In this document: one piece after another, positions 52,588 to 62,682 of the stretch | Layout: each line of letters opens with the position of its first letter | How positions within the stretch are numbered: position 1 is the stretch's first letter | Assembly: GCA_913056495.1 (NCBI GenBank) | Contig: CAJXMO010000016.1 | Span: forward strand, 32,612-96,611 | DNA: 64,000 nucleotides | Origin: an uncultured Alteromonadaceae bacterium | GTDB lineage: Bacteria > Pseudomonadota > Gammaproteobacteria > Enterobacterales > Alteromonadaceae | Reading direction: 5' to 3' | Position numbers and translations under genes: made by a program | The notes under the pieces: model-generated | Told to the model about the DNA's origin: nothing | Database searches by the model: none | What the model saw: only the letters and a program-made list of their open reading frames with translations

Positions 52588-54963
52588 TTATTTGCGGGTG
52601 ACCAACTGCCAGAAAAGGCTGATATCAAGCATTTCAATCATGCCAAATAATCTGCCGGCAAACTGTTTTAACTGTTCAGCCTGATGGCGATTGTAGCGCG
52701 CTATATAATTCAGATTATCTGAGATTATTTCTATATCATGGTCCACGACCGGGTACATCTTAAGCTGAATAGCGACAATTTTTTTATCTGAAAATTGGCC
52801 TGACAGTGTGTCATTAAGAGATTCAAAAGACAGTAATTGAACATTAACCTTCTGTTCAAGTTGCTGATGTTTATTGATCGGAAAAATAAGCTGCGCCTGA
52901 TTAAATTGTTTTTGTCGGGTAAAATCAACCAGCTCGGTCAGGTAAGCATCCTCACCAATGCCTTTTAAGATTGGATATAAGGTCATCTCTTTGGCGTTGA
53001 GCGTTTGTTGTAGCTGTTTTAGTAAAGCCAGTTCACTGTTGTTTCTGTCTGCACTTAATATGCGACTCACATCAAACAGATTCTTTTTACTCCGGGTAAT
53101 ACCAAAAGCGCAGCCCGGATATAAACTGATAAATGCAATGCAGAGCGCTTTTTGCAAAATAACAAATTTGTCGTACTGATCATTAATTTTCAGCTTACTT
53201 CTATGCTGTTTGATCAGTGCGCGCATGTACTTTTCTAATGGTCGGTCTTCGGAGGTTTCAATTAATTGCAAATGCAAGGTGTGCTTGTAATCATTAATGC
53301 CAACAATTTTATACTGAGCTGATGTGTCATCTACAATTTTATTAAACTGAGCAAGCTTGCCGACTTTTAGCGTCACAACTTGGTTTAACTCGATATTTTT
53401 AGGGATAGCTTCAACCCTGATACTTAAACCTCGGACCGATAAGTCAAGCAATTGTGCTTTGTATGCCTGACGTTGATCAGAAAATACGATGTTTGAGTTT
53501 AAAAAGTATCTGTGTTCAGCGCGCGAACATTTTGCCGTGACATCAAAGTTGGCGACAGACTGATTTTTTATTTTCGGACAGATATACTGGTTCAATGTAG
53601 CCAGCTCAGATTTAGCTAATTTGCTTTGTGGCTTTTCGAGCAGCCAAGCGAGCGCTTGATCAAGAGGATGCAGATAAATTAAGTGGTTTGTAAGTGTTAG
53701 CGGCTCTAGCGCTCTATCGGCTTCTTTACTTGATTTAAACCAATTCAATTTAAACTGATCAATCAGGTTATCGGTTAACGCCTTTGTTCTGACCTGAAAT
53801 AATTTGAGTTCACCTTTTAATCGGGCGAAAGAGATAAATGTATCCAGTCGTTGACTTTCGATTAATTCAGCTAAATCTGCTGCAATAAACTGGCTTTTAT
53901 TGTGATTTTTAAGCCGAGCAACCAGTAATAAAGGGTTATCATACTTAGCCTGAGCAAGGCTGGGCCAGACTTTAAAAATAATCGAGTTTAATCGATTGTT
54001 TTGCTCAAGATCATCAAAAAATGACAGTGAATGAGCGTTATATTCATTGGTCAGGACATATCTGACCTGTTTAACTTGCTGGTTTTTTAGCTGAATAAAA
54101 ACAGGCAACCATAAGCTGGTTTTTAATAAGTGGTTTTCAAGCAAGCGAGATTCAGTCAACTCTTTAGCGTTGCTGATATCTACTTTAAAGGATGCTCTGT
54201 TGGCTAGCACATACTTATCTAAAAACTGCATCCATTCATGATTTGATTCGTGTAGTTGAACGCCCACTTTATATAGATTATCTTTATCGGGTTCACTGGC
54301 AATAAATTTGATCTGGTATTCACATACTGGGTTTTTATTAAATTTAAACTGCTCGGTTAAACTGGTGAAGCTGATTTTAATCAAATCATCGACTTTGAGG
54401 TTGGCAATATCTTCTATTCTGATTAAACAGCCCGACCGGGAAATATTAGAGGTTATCGCACTCAGTGTTTGGTTTTGTGCCGTTTCTATCTTTACGGGTT
54501 TTGCACAATAGAGTCTTTCTTCGAGGCGCTTAGTTGTTCTGCCTAGTTCGGTTAAATTGACCTTGTATGAAGCGAGCCTTTCTTCTTCCTGATAATGTTT
54601 TTCGTAATCCTGATAAATGCTATCGGATGTAACTGTATCATAGACACCTTCAGTATATTCTCCACCAAACTGATCAATTGCCTGTAAAAAAATGCGTTTT
54701 GCGATTTCATCAAGATAAAAACGCTTATTTTGCCATTTGAATTCTTTAACCGGATAATCGGTTTTGCCTGATAGGTCTATCGTTTTGATGCTGGGTTTGA
54801 AGAGTCTGGCCAACTCTTGTTTAATTAAAAATTTCTTTTGGGTGGGCAGGGAATGCGATAGTTTATTATATTGAGCCTCATACTCATCAGATTGATAGCA
54901 ACTGATTAGCTTATCAATTATTCTTTGAATATTTGGCTCAATAGTAACGACGGGTGATTGCAT
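52588..54963 (-). CDS. Large PilZ-domain protein, putative cyclic-di-GMP effector
   Basis: 791 aa, soluble, no signal peptide. At least two PilZ domains can be placed. The first (about 160-250) has NISRSGCLIR but no clear RxxxR. The second (about 485-575) has RAEHR followed by DLSVRGLSIR, the complete c-di-GMP-binding pattern. The rest is helical and not recognised. Such long PilZ proteins are typical of Alteromonadales and related marine gammaproteobacteria; their roles in motility or surface behaviour are poorly defined. Monocistronic. Confidence 0.82.
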   Translation of the reverse strand: MQSPVVTIEPNIQRIIDKLISCYQSDEYEAQYNKLSHSLPTQKKFLIKQELARLFKPSIKTIDLSGKTDYPVKEFKWQNKRFYLDEIAKRIFLQAIDQFGGEYTEGVYDTVTSDSIYQDYEKHYQEEERLASYKVNLTELGRTTKRLEERLYCAKPVKIETAQNQTLSAITSNISRSGCLIRIEDIANLKVDDLIKISFTSLTEQFKFNKNPVCEYQIKFIASEPDKDNLYKVGVQLHESNHEWMQFLDKYVLANRASFKVDISNAKELTESRLLENHLLKTSLWLPVFIQLKNQQVKQVRYVLTNEYNAHSLSFFDDLEQNNRLNSIIFKVWPSLAQAKYDNPLLLVARLKNHNKSQFIAADLAELIESQRLDTFISFARLKGELKLFQVRTKALTDNLIDQFKLNWFKSSKEADRALEPLTLTNHLIYLHPLDQALAWLLEKPQSKLAKSELATLNQYICPKIKNQSVANFDVTAKCSRAEHRYFLNSNIVFSDQRQAYKAQLLDLSVRGLSIRVEAIPKNIELNQVVTLKVGKLAQFNKIVDDTSAQYKIVGINDYKHTLHLQLIETSEDRPLEKYMRALIKQHRSKLKINDQYDKFVILQKALCIAFISLYPGCAFGITRSKKNLFDVSRILSADRNNSELALLKQLQQTLNAKEMTLYPILKGIGEDAYLTELVDFTRQKQFNQAQLIFPINKHQQLEQKVNVQLLSFESLNDTLSGQFSDKKIVAIQLKMYPVVDHDIEIISDNLNYIARYNRHQAEQLKQFAGRLFGMIEMLDISLFWQLVTRK

Positions 54964-55070
54964 TCAAAATTACGGCTATTAAATTTATATCAGATCTAAC
55001 TTAGCATAATTTATGTTCAAATGAATAAAAAATCACGATAATTTTTTAAAACTGGGCTTGGGTCAGTTAG

Positions 55071-55295
55071 TTATGCCATTAACGAAAAAGTTTGGCTTGA
55101 TTCCAGTTTATTGATATTGATTGCATTTATCAAAGCGCTTGGGTCGGCAAGACTGATGCTTTGAGCAAGTTGTTTAGCCTGCTCTGAAGAAAGTGTTGTT
55201 TCGCCGCTTTTTGTTTTTGCACTTTCTGCTGTGTTTTGTAAAGATTGAAGGTTAGTGTTCAGAGAAGCCTGGTTTGCAGAAATATTTGAAATCAT
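55071..55295 (-). CDS. Small protein of unknown function
   Basis: 74 aa with a GAGG ribosome site at good spacing. Ser/Asn/Ala/Gln-rich, with a helical middle (LSSEQAKQLAQSISLADPSALINAININ). No signal peptide or membrane segment. Loosely reminiscent of small putative motility proteins, but I cannot assign it. Confidence 0.5.
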   Translation of the reverse strand: MISNISANQASLNTNLQSLQNTAESAKTKSGETTLSSEQAKQLAQSISLADPSALINAININKLESSQTFSLMA

Positions 55296-55526
55296 ATGTT
55301 ACCTCAGTCGTGATAAATAATGTGACATGTCATCTAATGACTAACTAAGCAAGACTACGCAAAATAGGTGCCAAGATAAAAGTCAAAATATTGGCAGCTA
55401 ATATAAAACTCATATAAGCTAATTTTATTCTGCTAATATATGCTTATAAGTAATTAAAATTTGGTATTAATTTCTGCTAGATTGAAGTTATATCAAGTCT
55501 CAATTGAAATATTTATCCGGGATCTT

Positions 55527-56414
55527 ATGTCGATTAAACAATTAGCAATTGTCTGTGGCACACACGGTAATGAAATTACCGGTGTTTATTTGATGAAAAA
55601 ATGGCAAAAAAATAGCCAGTTAATTACGCGGGATACCTTCCAAACCAAGTTGGTACAGGGCAACCCAAAGGCGTATGAAGTGAATCGCAGATACGTTGAT
55701 CAAGACTTAAATCGTCAGTTTTCAAAAGCAAGTCTGGCAAATGAGAGCTTGTCGGGTTACGAAGAGTTAAGAGCCAAAGTTCTGAACCAAATTATCGGGC
55801 CCAAATCGGACCCAAAAACAGATTTTGTCATCGATTTACACACAACCACCAGTAATATGGGACCCACGCTGTTAATGCCTCAAAGAGGTCGTTTCTATAA
55901 TTTTCTGGCGGCTTATGTGAAACAACAAATGCCGGATGTGACGGTATTTTGTGATGAAGACCACAAACATAATGATGAACATCATATGGTATGCACTATG
56001 GGCAAATATGGCGTAGTCGTCGAAGTTGGACCTGTACCACAGTCGGTTTTACGACATGATGTGTTTGAGCAAAGTGAAGCGCTCACTCAGGTCATTCTCG
56101 ATTTTGTGGATTTGTACAATCAGGATAAATTACCTGAACTGCCCGCCAGTATAGAAGCCTTCAGATTTTTAAAAAGTTTGAAATTGCCATTGAATGAAGC
56201 AGGTGAGCGTATTGGCATGGTTCATAAAAATGTTCAGGATAAAGATTTTAAACAGCTGAATCCCGGCGATCCTTTATTTATTACTTTTGACGGTGACGTT
56301 ATTCCTTATGATGGTGATACGACAGTTTATACGGCTTTTGTAAATGAAGCGGCTTATTATGACAATAATCTGGCGACTTCACTGATGGAAAAAATAACAT
56401 TGGAAATAAAGTGA
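55527..56414 (+). CDS. Aspartoacylase
   Basis: 295 aa from the ATG at 55527; an upstream frame adds 22 residues unlike the family. Zinc-dependent deacylase of the AstE/AspA family, releasing aspartate from N-acetylaspartate. Marks: GTHGNEITG (zinc His and Glu), VQGNPKAYEVNRRYVDQDLNRQF (substrate Arg), DFVIDLHTTTSNMGPTLL (second zinc His), VVVEVGPVPQ (catalytic Glu). Length and order fit aspartoacylase better than succinylglutamate desuccinylase (AstE). Cytosolic. Confidence 0.85.
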   Translation: MSIKQLAIVCGTHGNEITGVYLMKKWQKNSQLITRDTFQTKLVQGNPKAYEVNRRYVDQDLNRQFSKASLANESLSGYEELRAKVLNQIIGPKSDPKTDFVIDLHTTTSNMGPTLLMPQRGRFYNFLAAYVKQQMPDVTVFCDEDHKHNDEHHMVCTMGKYGVVVEVGPVPQSVLRHDVFEQSEALTQVILDFVDLYNQDKLPELPASIEAFRFLKSLKLPLNEAGERIGMVHKNVQDKDFKQLNPGDPLFITFDGDVIPYDGDTTVYTAFVNEAAYYDNNLATSLMEKITLEIK

Positions 56415-56498
56415 TCCGAATAAGCCTCTAGTTTGACTATGATAATTGTTAGACATGGCCAGATGACTCAATAATAAACATTAAAAGGACTTTTAATC

Positions 56499-57341
56499 AT
56501 GGTAAGGATTACCGCGCGTAGCTTGTTCGCTCTATCTGTTATCCTGAGTTTTTCGCTGTTTGCCAAACCCCAACCTTTAATGCTGGCTAACGTGTATCAA
56601 CAGGGTATAGTGTTAGACGATTATTGGGTCAGCGAAAAGTATGATGGCGTACGTGCTTTTTGGGATGGCAAGCAGCTTTGGAGTCGTTCCGGGCATTTAA
56701 TCTCAGCACCTCAGTTCTTCACCGAGCACTTTCCCACACAACCACTTGACGGTGAACTCTGGATTGCCCGTCAACAGTTTGCCAGGGTATCCGGCATTGT
56801 TAGAACCAAAAATGCCGGACAGGCGTGGCGTCAGGTTAAATTTATGGTGTTTGATTTACCCAAGAGTCCATTGACTTTTGATAGCAGACTGGTTCATTTA
56901 ACTGAGCTATTGCAAAATACGCACAGTGAATTCCTTAAACCGGTTGAACAGTTCAAAGTAGCCACTCATCAGCAGTTAATGTTATTGTTGGATGAGTATA
57001 TTGCCAACGGCAGTGAAGGCTTGATGTTACATAAAGGTAGCGCTTTGTATCATGCGACTCGAAGTGATGATTTATTAAAATTAAAACGCTTTGTAGATGC
57101 CGATGCGGTTGTGATTGAGCACATACCGGGGAAGGGAAAATACAAGGACATGATGGGCGCGCTTTTGGTTAAAAACCAAGCGGGCCAAATATTTAAAATT
57201 GGCACCGGATTTAGTGATCAGGAAAGACAAAATCCGCCAAAAATTGGCTCAGTGATTAGCTACAAATATACAGGTTATACAAAAACAGGTTTACCACGAT
57301 TTGCTGTTTATCTACGTGAAAAACTGGATGCGGGCTTATAA
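56499..57341 (+). CDS. Periplasmic-type ATP-dependent DNA ligase (LigE-like)
   Basis: 280 aa with a signal peptide (cleaved at LFAKPQ). Minimal ATP-dependent ligase: adenylation motif I SEKYDGVRA with Lys at about 47, motif III LDGELWI, motif IV SEGLMLHKG, motif V LLKLKRF, then an OB domain to the end. No extra DNA-binding domain. Such exported ligases are known in Vibrio, Haemophilus and Neisseria and are thought to act on extracellular or incoming DNA in competence or biofilms. Monocistronic, with no competence gene adjacent. Confidence 0.9.
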   Translation: MVRITARSLFALSVILSFSLFAKPQPLMLANVYQQGIVLDDYWVSEKYDGVRAFWDGKQLWSRSGHLISAPQFFTEHFPTQPLDGELWIARQQFARVSGIVRTKNAGQAWRQVKFMVFDLPKSPLTFDSRLVHLTELLQNTHSEFLKPVEQFKVATHQQLMLLLDEYIANGSEGLMLHKGSALYHATRSDDLLKLKRFVDADAVVIEHIPGKGKYKDMMGALLVKNQAGQIFKIGTGFSDQERQNPPKIGSVISYKYTGYTKTGLPRFAVYLREKLDAGL

Positions 57342-57398
57342 AATGCTAACATGCAGTTGAATCAATAAATTTACATGTTAGCAAGTTGGATAAGGGAA

Positions 57399-57704
57399 CT
57401 ACAACTTAGTACTGGTGTTTGATTCTGTCGGTGCTTCTGACAGTGCGATCACTTCAATCGACAGATCATTGGGGTTCATACGCATCAGTGACAATACTTT
57501 ATCGTTATCCAGATCAGCTGCCTGTTGGTTAACCGCATCAAGTTCAATTTTGAATTCTTGATTGTTGGCTATCATATTAGCCACGCAACTGGCGTCTTGC
57601 GCTAAAGTCTGTTTGTTGACGCATTGATACAAGTTTTGCTCACTGGCGGCGAAACTCGCGGTTGTAAACAAGCTAGCTAATAATAATGTGGTTAATTTGG
57701 TCAT
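57399..57704 (-). CDS. Small exported protein of unknown function
   Basis: 101 aa, signal peptide MTKLTTLLLASLFTTASFAA. The mature part has a Cys pair (YQCVNK and ASCVANM) that could form a disulfide, then an acidic helix. Ribosome site GGAG. Not recognised; periplasmic. Confidence 0.6.
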   Translation of the reverse strand: MTKLTTLLLASLFTTASFAASEQNLYQCVNKQTLAQDASCVANMIANNQEFKIELDAVNQQAADLDNDKVLSLMRMNPNDLSIEVIALSEAPTESNTSTKL

Positions 57705-57968
57705 AAAATTACTCCGGTAGTACAGCTGAAGATGCCGTCAGTAAAACCTATAAGGGCCTGTTAATCATTGGCTATAGAATGCGATAAATAGTTAAGATTT
57801 ACTAATTTTTAACAACCAGCTTAGCCCTAAGGGTTATAAAATATGTAAACTTAAGTGTACGAAAACTTTGTTTTATTTTGTTTGTGTGTGACAGTATTGT
57901 CATATAACTTTCAACGGAAAATAAAAATTTAAATAAAACAAATAATTAGAGTTTGGCTTATATCTAAG

Positions 57969-58223
57969 ATGATGATTAGACGAGTAATTCAATTTTTCCA
58001 GCACCAGTTAAATGAATTTAGCTGGCTACTGATTGGTATCCTGTTGGCTTTGCATTTTATCCTTAGCTGGTTAGGTTTATGGTTAGCGCAGGAACAAGCA
58101 TTAATCGATTTTGGTGTATACCCATATTATTATGTGGTTACAACATCTTTCCCAGTTATCTTATTTTTGACCTTTAAGTTGTCAATTTCTAATAAACTAC
58201 CAATAAATCAAATTGAGGCTTGA
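57969..58223 (+). CDS. Small two-helix membrane protein
   Basis: 84 aa with two transmembrane helices (about 18-40 and 50-70). Not recognised. It ends 5 bp before the ATG of the potassium-channel gene in the same direction, so the two are co-transcribed and it may be an accessory subunit. Confidence 0.6.
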   Translation: MMIRRVIQFFQHQLNEFSWLLIGILLALHFILSWLGLWLAQEQALIDFGVYPYYYVVTTSFPVILFLTFKLSISNKLPINQIEA

Positions 58224-58228
58224 TAATC

Positions 58229-58699
58229 ATGTTTTTCTTTTTCAAAAACTTTAATAAAGACAGTTTATATATAGTAGATGAATTTGGGGTTAAGAACTAT
58301 AAAAACCGACATTTAGCTTTGGTTAGTATTCTCGCTTTATACGGACTTATCGCCTTACTGGCTTGGTTGTTACTTTATTTTGAAGGAAGTGCCCCTAACG
58401 CAAATATTCACAATTACGCAGATGCTTTCTGGACACTACAAATGAGTGCATCAACAATAGGGTTTGGCGATTTTTATCCAGTCACATTGGAAGGTCGGTT
58501 GATCGTGTCTGTATTGTTTTATTTTGGAATAGGGATTGTTGGTTTTATTGGGGCACTAATTGCTAATAGCGTCTTGGGGTTCGCAGATACAAACGTTAAA
58601 AACCGAGAACTCAGAAAACAAAACAAAGAGATTCTAGAACACAATAAAATTCTTGAGAAAAAGTTGGATAAGCTTATTGAGCGTCTGGAACGAGTATAG
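58229..58699 (+). CDS. Minimal two-TM potassium channel with C-terminal coiled coil
   Basis: 156 aa from the ATG at 58229. One helix (about 29-51), a pore loop with the filter-like STIGFGDFYP (76-84), a second helix (about 92-118) and a charged heptad-rich tail (about 122-156, KNRELRKQNKEILEHNKILEKKLDKLIERL). The filter is TIGFGD, near the canonical TVGYGD, so K+ selectivity is likely. No ligand-binding RCK domain is present; the coiled coil could form the tetramer. Confidence 0.85.
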   Translation: MFFFFKNFNKDSLYIVDEFGVKNYKNRHLALVSILALYGLIALLAWLLLYFEGSAPNANIHNYADAFWTLQMSASTIGFGDFYPVTLEGRLIVSVLFYFGIGIVGFIGALIANSVLGFADTNVKNRELRKQNKEILEHNKILEKKLDKLIERLERV

Positions 58700-58767
58700 C
58701 TCTGGATATTCGAGGGCTAATTCTATAAAAATAAAGCTGAAAGGTTTTTACAATATAAGGGATTGCA

Positions 58768-59715
58768 ATGAATAAGTTTCTAAGAGTTGGCGCTTTAGGA
58801 TGGAATGACTTGGTTGCATTAGAGTCAAATTTGGAAGATCGCTGGATTTTTCGTGGACAAAGTAATTCTAGTTGGCCTTTACAGAGTTCACTTGAAAGGG
58901 CTTTTAGTCAATACGATTGTTCATTAGAAGCTAGAAGATATGCGGAAGTCTGTATGGTTAGGGAGTTTCAGCGCACTGCACATAGGTATTCTGATTCCTT
59001 GCCGAGATATACACAATACTTTGATTGGTTAGCTATGATGCAACATCATGGAGCACCAACTCGAATGGTTGATTTTTCGTATTCGTTCTATATTGCTGCA
59101 TTTTTCGCCTGTCAAAGAATTTCAGAAGAATCCTCAATTTGGGCTTTGAATTTAACTAAATTACTAAAATTATTGAAAAATATGGGGGTAAATCAACTGT
59201 CTGAGCCAAGTGAAATTGGTTGGGCAGAAGTATATAACCAACTTGATGTTTGGGGGAGAGAACAATTTCTCACTGACGAACCTGTTAACGCTGTGATCCC
59301 GTTAGAGCCATTAAGAAAAATTGAGCGGCTAGATGTGCAGCAAGGACTATTCTTGTGTCCAGCTAATATTAAATATTCATTTATGCAGGCATTAGGAAAT
59401 CTATTAGGGCTTGAAGAGGAAATATTTTTAGACAAATCAGCTCCTTTTGTATATTCCAATGATGAGACACTTGGTTTGACTTTAAACAGTACTATACTAG
59501 TAAAAATTGATATTAAACGTGCAATTCAATTACAAGCGTTACGATATTTACAAAAAGTAAACATCAATGATGCAAGTCTTTTCCCCGGCATAGATGGATT
59601 TTCAAGATCCTTAATTAGGTTTGCAGATGACCAGTCTATTAAAGAGCTTGAAGAGCGATATGACGGAAAAGCAAATAAGTACCCATCATTTAAAAAGGTT
59701 ATACAATCAACTTAG
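58768..59715 (+). CDS. FRG-domain protein
   Basis: 315 aa. The FRG domain is seen in DRWIFRGQSNSSWPLQSSLER (about 24-44) and MMQHHGAPTRMVDFSYSFYIAAFFA (about 90-115). FRG proteins are widespread accessory-genome proteins of unknown biochemistry. Rare base use (AT-rich third positions) and the neighbouring defence-like genes suggest acquired DNA. No transmembrane segment. Confidence 0.85.
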   Translation: MNKFLRVGALGWNDLVALESNLEDRWIFRGQSNSSWPLQSSLERAFSQYDCSLEARRYAEVCMVREFQRTAHRYSDSLPRYTQYFDWLAMMQHHGAPTRMVDFSYSFYIAAFFACQRISEESSIWALNLTKLLKLLKNMGVNQLSEPSEIGWAEVYNQLDVWGREQFLTDEPVNAVIPLEPLRKIERLDVQQGLFLCPANIKYSFMQALGNLLGLEEEIFLDKSAPFVYSNDETLGLTLNSTILVKIDIKRAIQLQALRYLQKVNINDASLFPGIDGFSRSLIRFADDQSIKELEERYDGKANKYPSFKKVIQST

Positions 59716-59843
59716 TTTTCGTTATGCCTTTTACTAAGGTGGACTTTATTCACTAACAGTTAGTATCTTTTTCTTGAATCATAAAATTAATAAAGAGGGT
59801 TATCATCAATTTAAATTGGCAGTATGTGTCAGAAGCACCATAG

Positions 59844-60506
59844 TTATTGTTTATTTAGTACGGAGCTATTTGTAAGATATTTTTTCTCTTTTGTACTATC
59901 GAATAACGACTGAAAACATTCTAGTCTCGCATCTCTATCATAGCCTATCTTTAATGCCGTTGAGTCTTTGTAAAAAATATCGAAGTGGAATCTAGGATGT
60001 ATATCTCCATTTTCGTTTTCTGGGTCATTATCGAAGCGAAAATAACCATGATCTTCAGATAGAATAGAAACAAAGGCATCGTAGTACTTGATCGAATCTT
60101 GAAGCTCTATATTAAAATTTTCTATTAAAGATAGTATTACATCTTCATGAGAGGCAGAATTGCTTTTCATTGTTTGTAAGGTGTTTCTCATAATCGAGAT
60201 GAATATGCCGCTCACTTCTTCTTCCATATAATTGGAAATGAAAGTAATGTGATCATTCGAATTAATAATTTGAAACGGGATTGACATTGAAAAATAACCA
60301 TCATTTTTTTTAATAACAGCCCTGTTTAGCCCCCCTGTAAAAATAGCAATGTCGAACTGATTGCTATTTTTTACATAGCATTCATGGCAAGTGTTTACTA
60401 TTTCAGCAAGGTTAAGCAAATTTAGGAAATTGTCAAAAGAGCTTCTGACGGAACTAAACCTGTTTAAATAATATTCTGGTATATTTCGTAGATAATAAAT
60501 GCTCAT
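59844..60506 (-). CDS. DUF2290-like protein, partner of the helicase
   Basis: 220 aa, soluble. Its ATG overlaps the helicase stop as ATGA, so the two are translated together. The segment YFRFDNDPENENGDIHPRFHFDIFY resembles the HP-x-HFH pattern I associate with DUF2290 proteins, which are known beside helicases in candidate defence systems; I cannot verify the family by eye. The rest is mixed alpha/beta. Function unknown. Confidence 0.55.
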   Translation of the reverse strand: MSIYYLRNIPEYYLNRFSSVRSSFDNFLNLLNLAEIVNTCHECYVKNSNQFDIAIFTGGLNRAVIKKNDGYFSMSIPFQIINSNDHITFISNYMEEEVSGIFISIMRNTLQTMKSNSASHEDVILSLIENFNIELQDSIKYYDAFVSILSEDHGYFRFDNDPENENGDIHPRFHFDIFYKDSTALKIGYDRDARLECFQSLFDSTKEKKYLTNSSVLNKQ

Positions 60507-62491
60507 ATCTTTAAATTCCTAGAATATTCAAGTTCCAGTAACTGATCTAAATAAGCTTGGTCATATTCTTCTTCGTCAATTATAGAAGTTATTCTGCTCA
60601 TCATTTTGGCTACTAATCTGGGAGAGGCTTGTTTACTTGAGCAAAATTGCTTCACGTAATCTTCAATAGAAGGTTTTTCTTCCCAAACAATTAAATCCTC
60701 TTGATCAGCTATTTCGTCAGGTGATGGTATTCGTAGTTCCATACACCCATGATCGTTCATGTAGCCTAAGCCATTTTTTAGTGCTCTAACTAGCTCGTTG
60801 TTTGAGGGATTTCCAAGCACTAAGTGGCTTTCTAGGAAAGAACGCGCCATCATTGTATACAAGCCATTCCTAAATGATGGATTCCTGTGTAAGTCCATTG
60901 CGAAACAAATCACGAAAGGAAACTCTAAACCCTTTGCATTATTAATATTAGAGATAAAAAACTTGGAAGAATCACTTTGTTTCGTTTCAAATGAAACATT
61001 TACATCCCAACCCAGACGTGTAGTGATGATATTTCTTAGTTCAGGTATTACGTCATATATATAATTCTGTGTATCGAGAAAGAGGACAGCAATATCGCCT
61101 TGAGTTAAACTTTCGTGTTTTTTTCTGATATTTTCAACAACACGAAAAATTGTTTCTGAAATAGATTGGTGCGTATTCACAACGTGAATAGCAGTTGATT
61201 TGTAGTCTTCAGGGATGTCTTCGAATCTACGCAGTGGATCTCTGTTGATAATAGCCTTCCCATTGCATTCATCATAATTATAGCCACAGGCGTCCCATTC
61301 ATGCTCTTTTAACCATCGTAATACAGGAATTTCGTATAATCCCATACCCAAAGCATGTGAAAACATCAGATTTCTAGGATCTGTTCTGTAGCACTTTTTA
61401 AGCACTAAGTCTGACCTAGCGACGGAAACATCAATTGGCCTAAAAATATTTTGAAATACATCGCCAGCAACAAAAACTTTTTTTGCTGTAACCATTTCAC
61501 ATAATTCAATGAAGCTATCAGAAAAGTCCTGACTCTCATCGATAAATACATAATCAAATATATATTCATGACCATTAACGAGAGACTGTTTTTTAATGTC
61601 TTCGATCGCTCTCTGACACAGGGAGTCGAAGGAACCCGATTGCAGGCTTCCAAAAGCTATTCCATATTTGTAGCAAATATAACGATACATTCCTGAATCT
61701 GCGATTTTTGAACTTCCCCATGCGTGGAAACAAAACAACTTATTTCCCCAATCTATTTGTCGATCAACGCGCATGAAATCGAAAAAATCAGGTATCCTAT
61801 TTTTCATTGATGAGGCAAGAATTTTATTGTAACAAGTAAAAGCAATTCTCGCAGAGTGGTCATTGGAATATATTTCTTTGAGTTTATGAAGTAGTAACTC
61901 TGTTTTGCCGGAACCGGCTAAGCCTTGTATTAAAAATTTTTTACTGTTACCGGTTTTAAAAACAAAACTAGTTTGATCTGTATCGAATAAAACGATTTTT
62001 GATTTGACTATATCAAGCAGACTTTCGGCTTGCAGATCTATTTTGGATACATCATTGATACTACCAATTACTAGAGATGTAAGTAAATCAGCTTCTCTCT
62101 TATCGGATGGTCTATCTATCAACAAAGAATCAAAATCTATACTTTTATAGTGACACTTTTGGAATAACTCCGCCCAATGTTTTTTTCTTCCTATCTTTTT
62201 TCTGTATTTAAATTTTTCTGAAAGAAAAGATACATCGTCAATGAAGTCCTCGATATAATCCTCAAACCCTTCTTCATCGTTACCAATGTTTACAAAACAT
62301 GGTTTGGTTCCTGATGCAAAGATTATAAAAGAATCATCGTAATCGTAGGAAGCATCTTCTTTTGAAAGAGGCCGGTATAAGACATATGTTTGCTTCTTAC
62401 TCGATTCAGAAAAACTTTCTATTATATCTTTAACTCCAACTCTTTCTGCTAAAGTCTGTGCTTCAGGGGTAAAAAAGCAGTAACTAGACAT
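60503..62491 (-). CDS. Superfamily 1 (UvrD/Rep-like) helicase
   Basis: 662 aa. An N-terminal region of about 180 residues is not recognised. The SF1 core follows: Walker A LIQGLAGSGKTE (188-198), motif Ia IAFTCYNKILA, Walker B DYVFIDESQD (313-322), motif III VFVAGDVFQNIF, motif IV KKCYRTDPRNL, motif V NAKGLEFPFVICF and motif VI YTMMARSFLESHLVL. It would be an ATP-driven DNA translocase. No nuclease domain is evident. AAGGT ribosome site. Coupled to the 220-aa partner; an XRE regulator lies upstream. Confidence 0.88.
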   Translation of the reverse strand: MSSYCFFTPEAQTLAERVGVKDIIESFSESSKKQTYVLYRPLSKEDASYDYDDSFIIFASGTKPCFVNIGNDEEGFEDYIEDFIDDVSFLSEKFKYRKKIGRKKHWAELFQKCHYKSIDFDSLLIDRPSDKREADLLTSLVIGSINDVSKIDLQAESLLDIVKSKIVLFDTDQTSFVFKTGNSKKFLIQGLAGSGKTELLLHKLKEIYSNDHSARIAFTCYNKILASSMKNRIPDFFDFMRVDRQIDWGNKLFCFHAWGSSKIADSGMYRYICYKYGIAFGSLQSGSFDSLCQRAIEDIKKQSLVNGHEYIFDYVFIDESQDFSDSFIELCEMVTAKKVFVAGDVFQNIFRPIDVSVARSDLVLKKCYRTDPRNLMFSHALGMGLYEIPVLRWLKEHEWDACGYNYDECNGKAIINRDPLRRFEDIPEDYKSTAIHVVNTHQSISETIFRVVENIRKKHESLTQGDIAVLFLDTQNYIYDVIPELRNIITTRLGWDVNVSFETKQSDSSKFFISNINNAKGLEFPFVICFAMDLHRNPSFRNGLYTMMARSFLESHLVLGNPSNNELVRALKNGLGYMNDHGCMELRIPSPDEIADQEDLIVWEEKPSIEDYVKQFCSSKQASPRLVAKMMSRITSIIDEEEYDQAYLDQLLELEYSRNLKI

Positions 62492-62682
62492 AATAATACC
62501 TTTTAATTAACTATTTTTAATTTTTAGTAATGTAGGTACTATACTTAAAAAAATTACAAATAAACAATAGCTTATTAAATAAATGATTGAGATAGCTGAT
62601 AGTGGACTTATATTTATTACAAAATGGGCAGAAAGGAAGTAAAGAGAGTAAGAGTTTAAATTTAGTTAGGGGGAATCAATAG

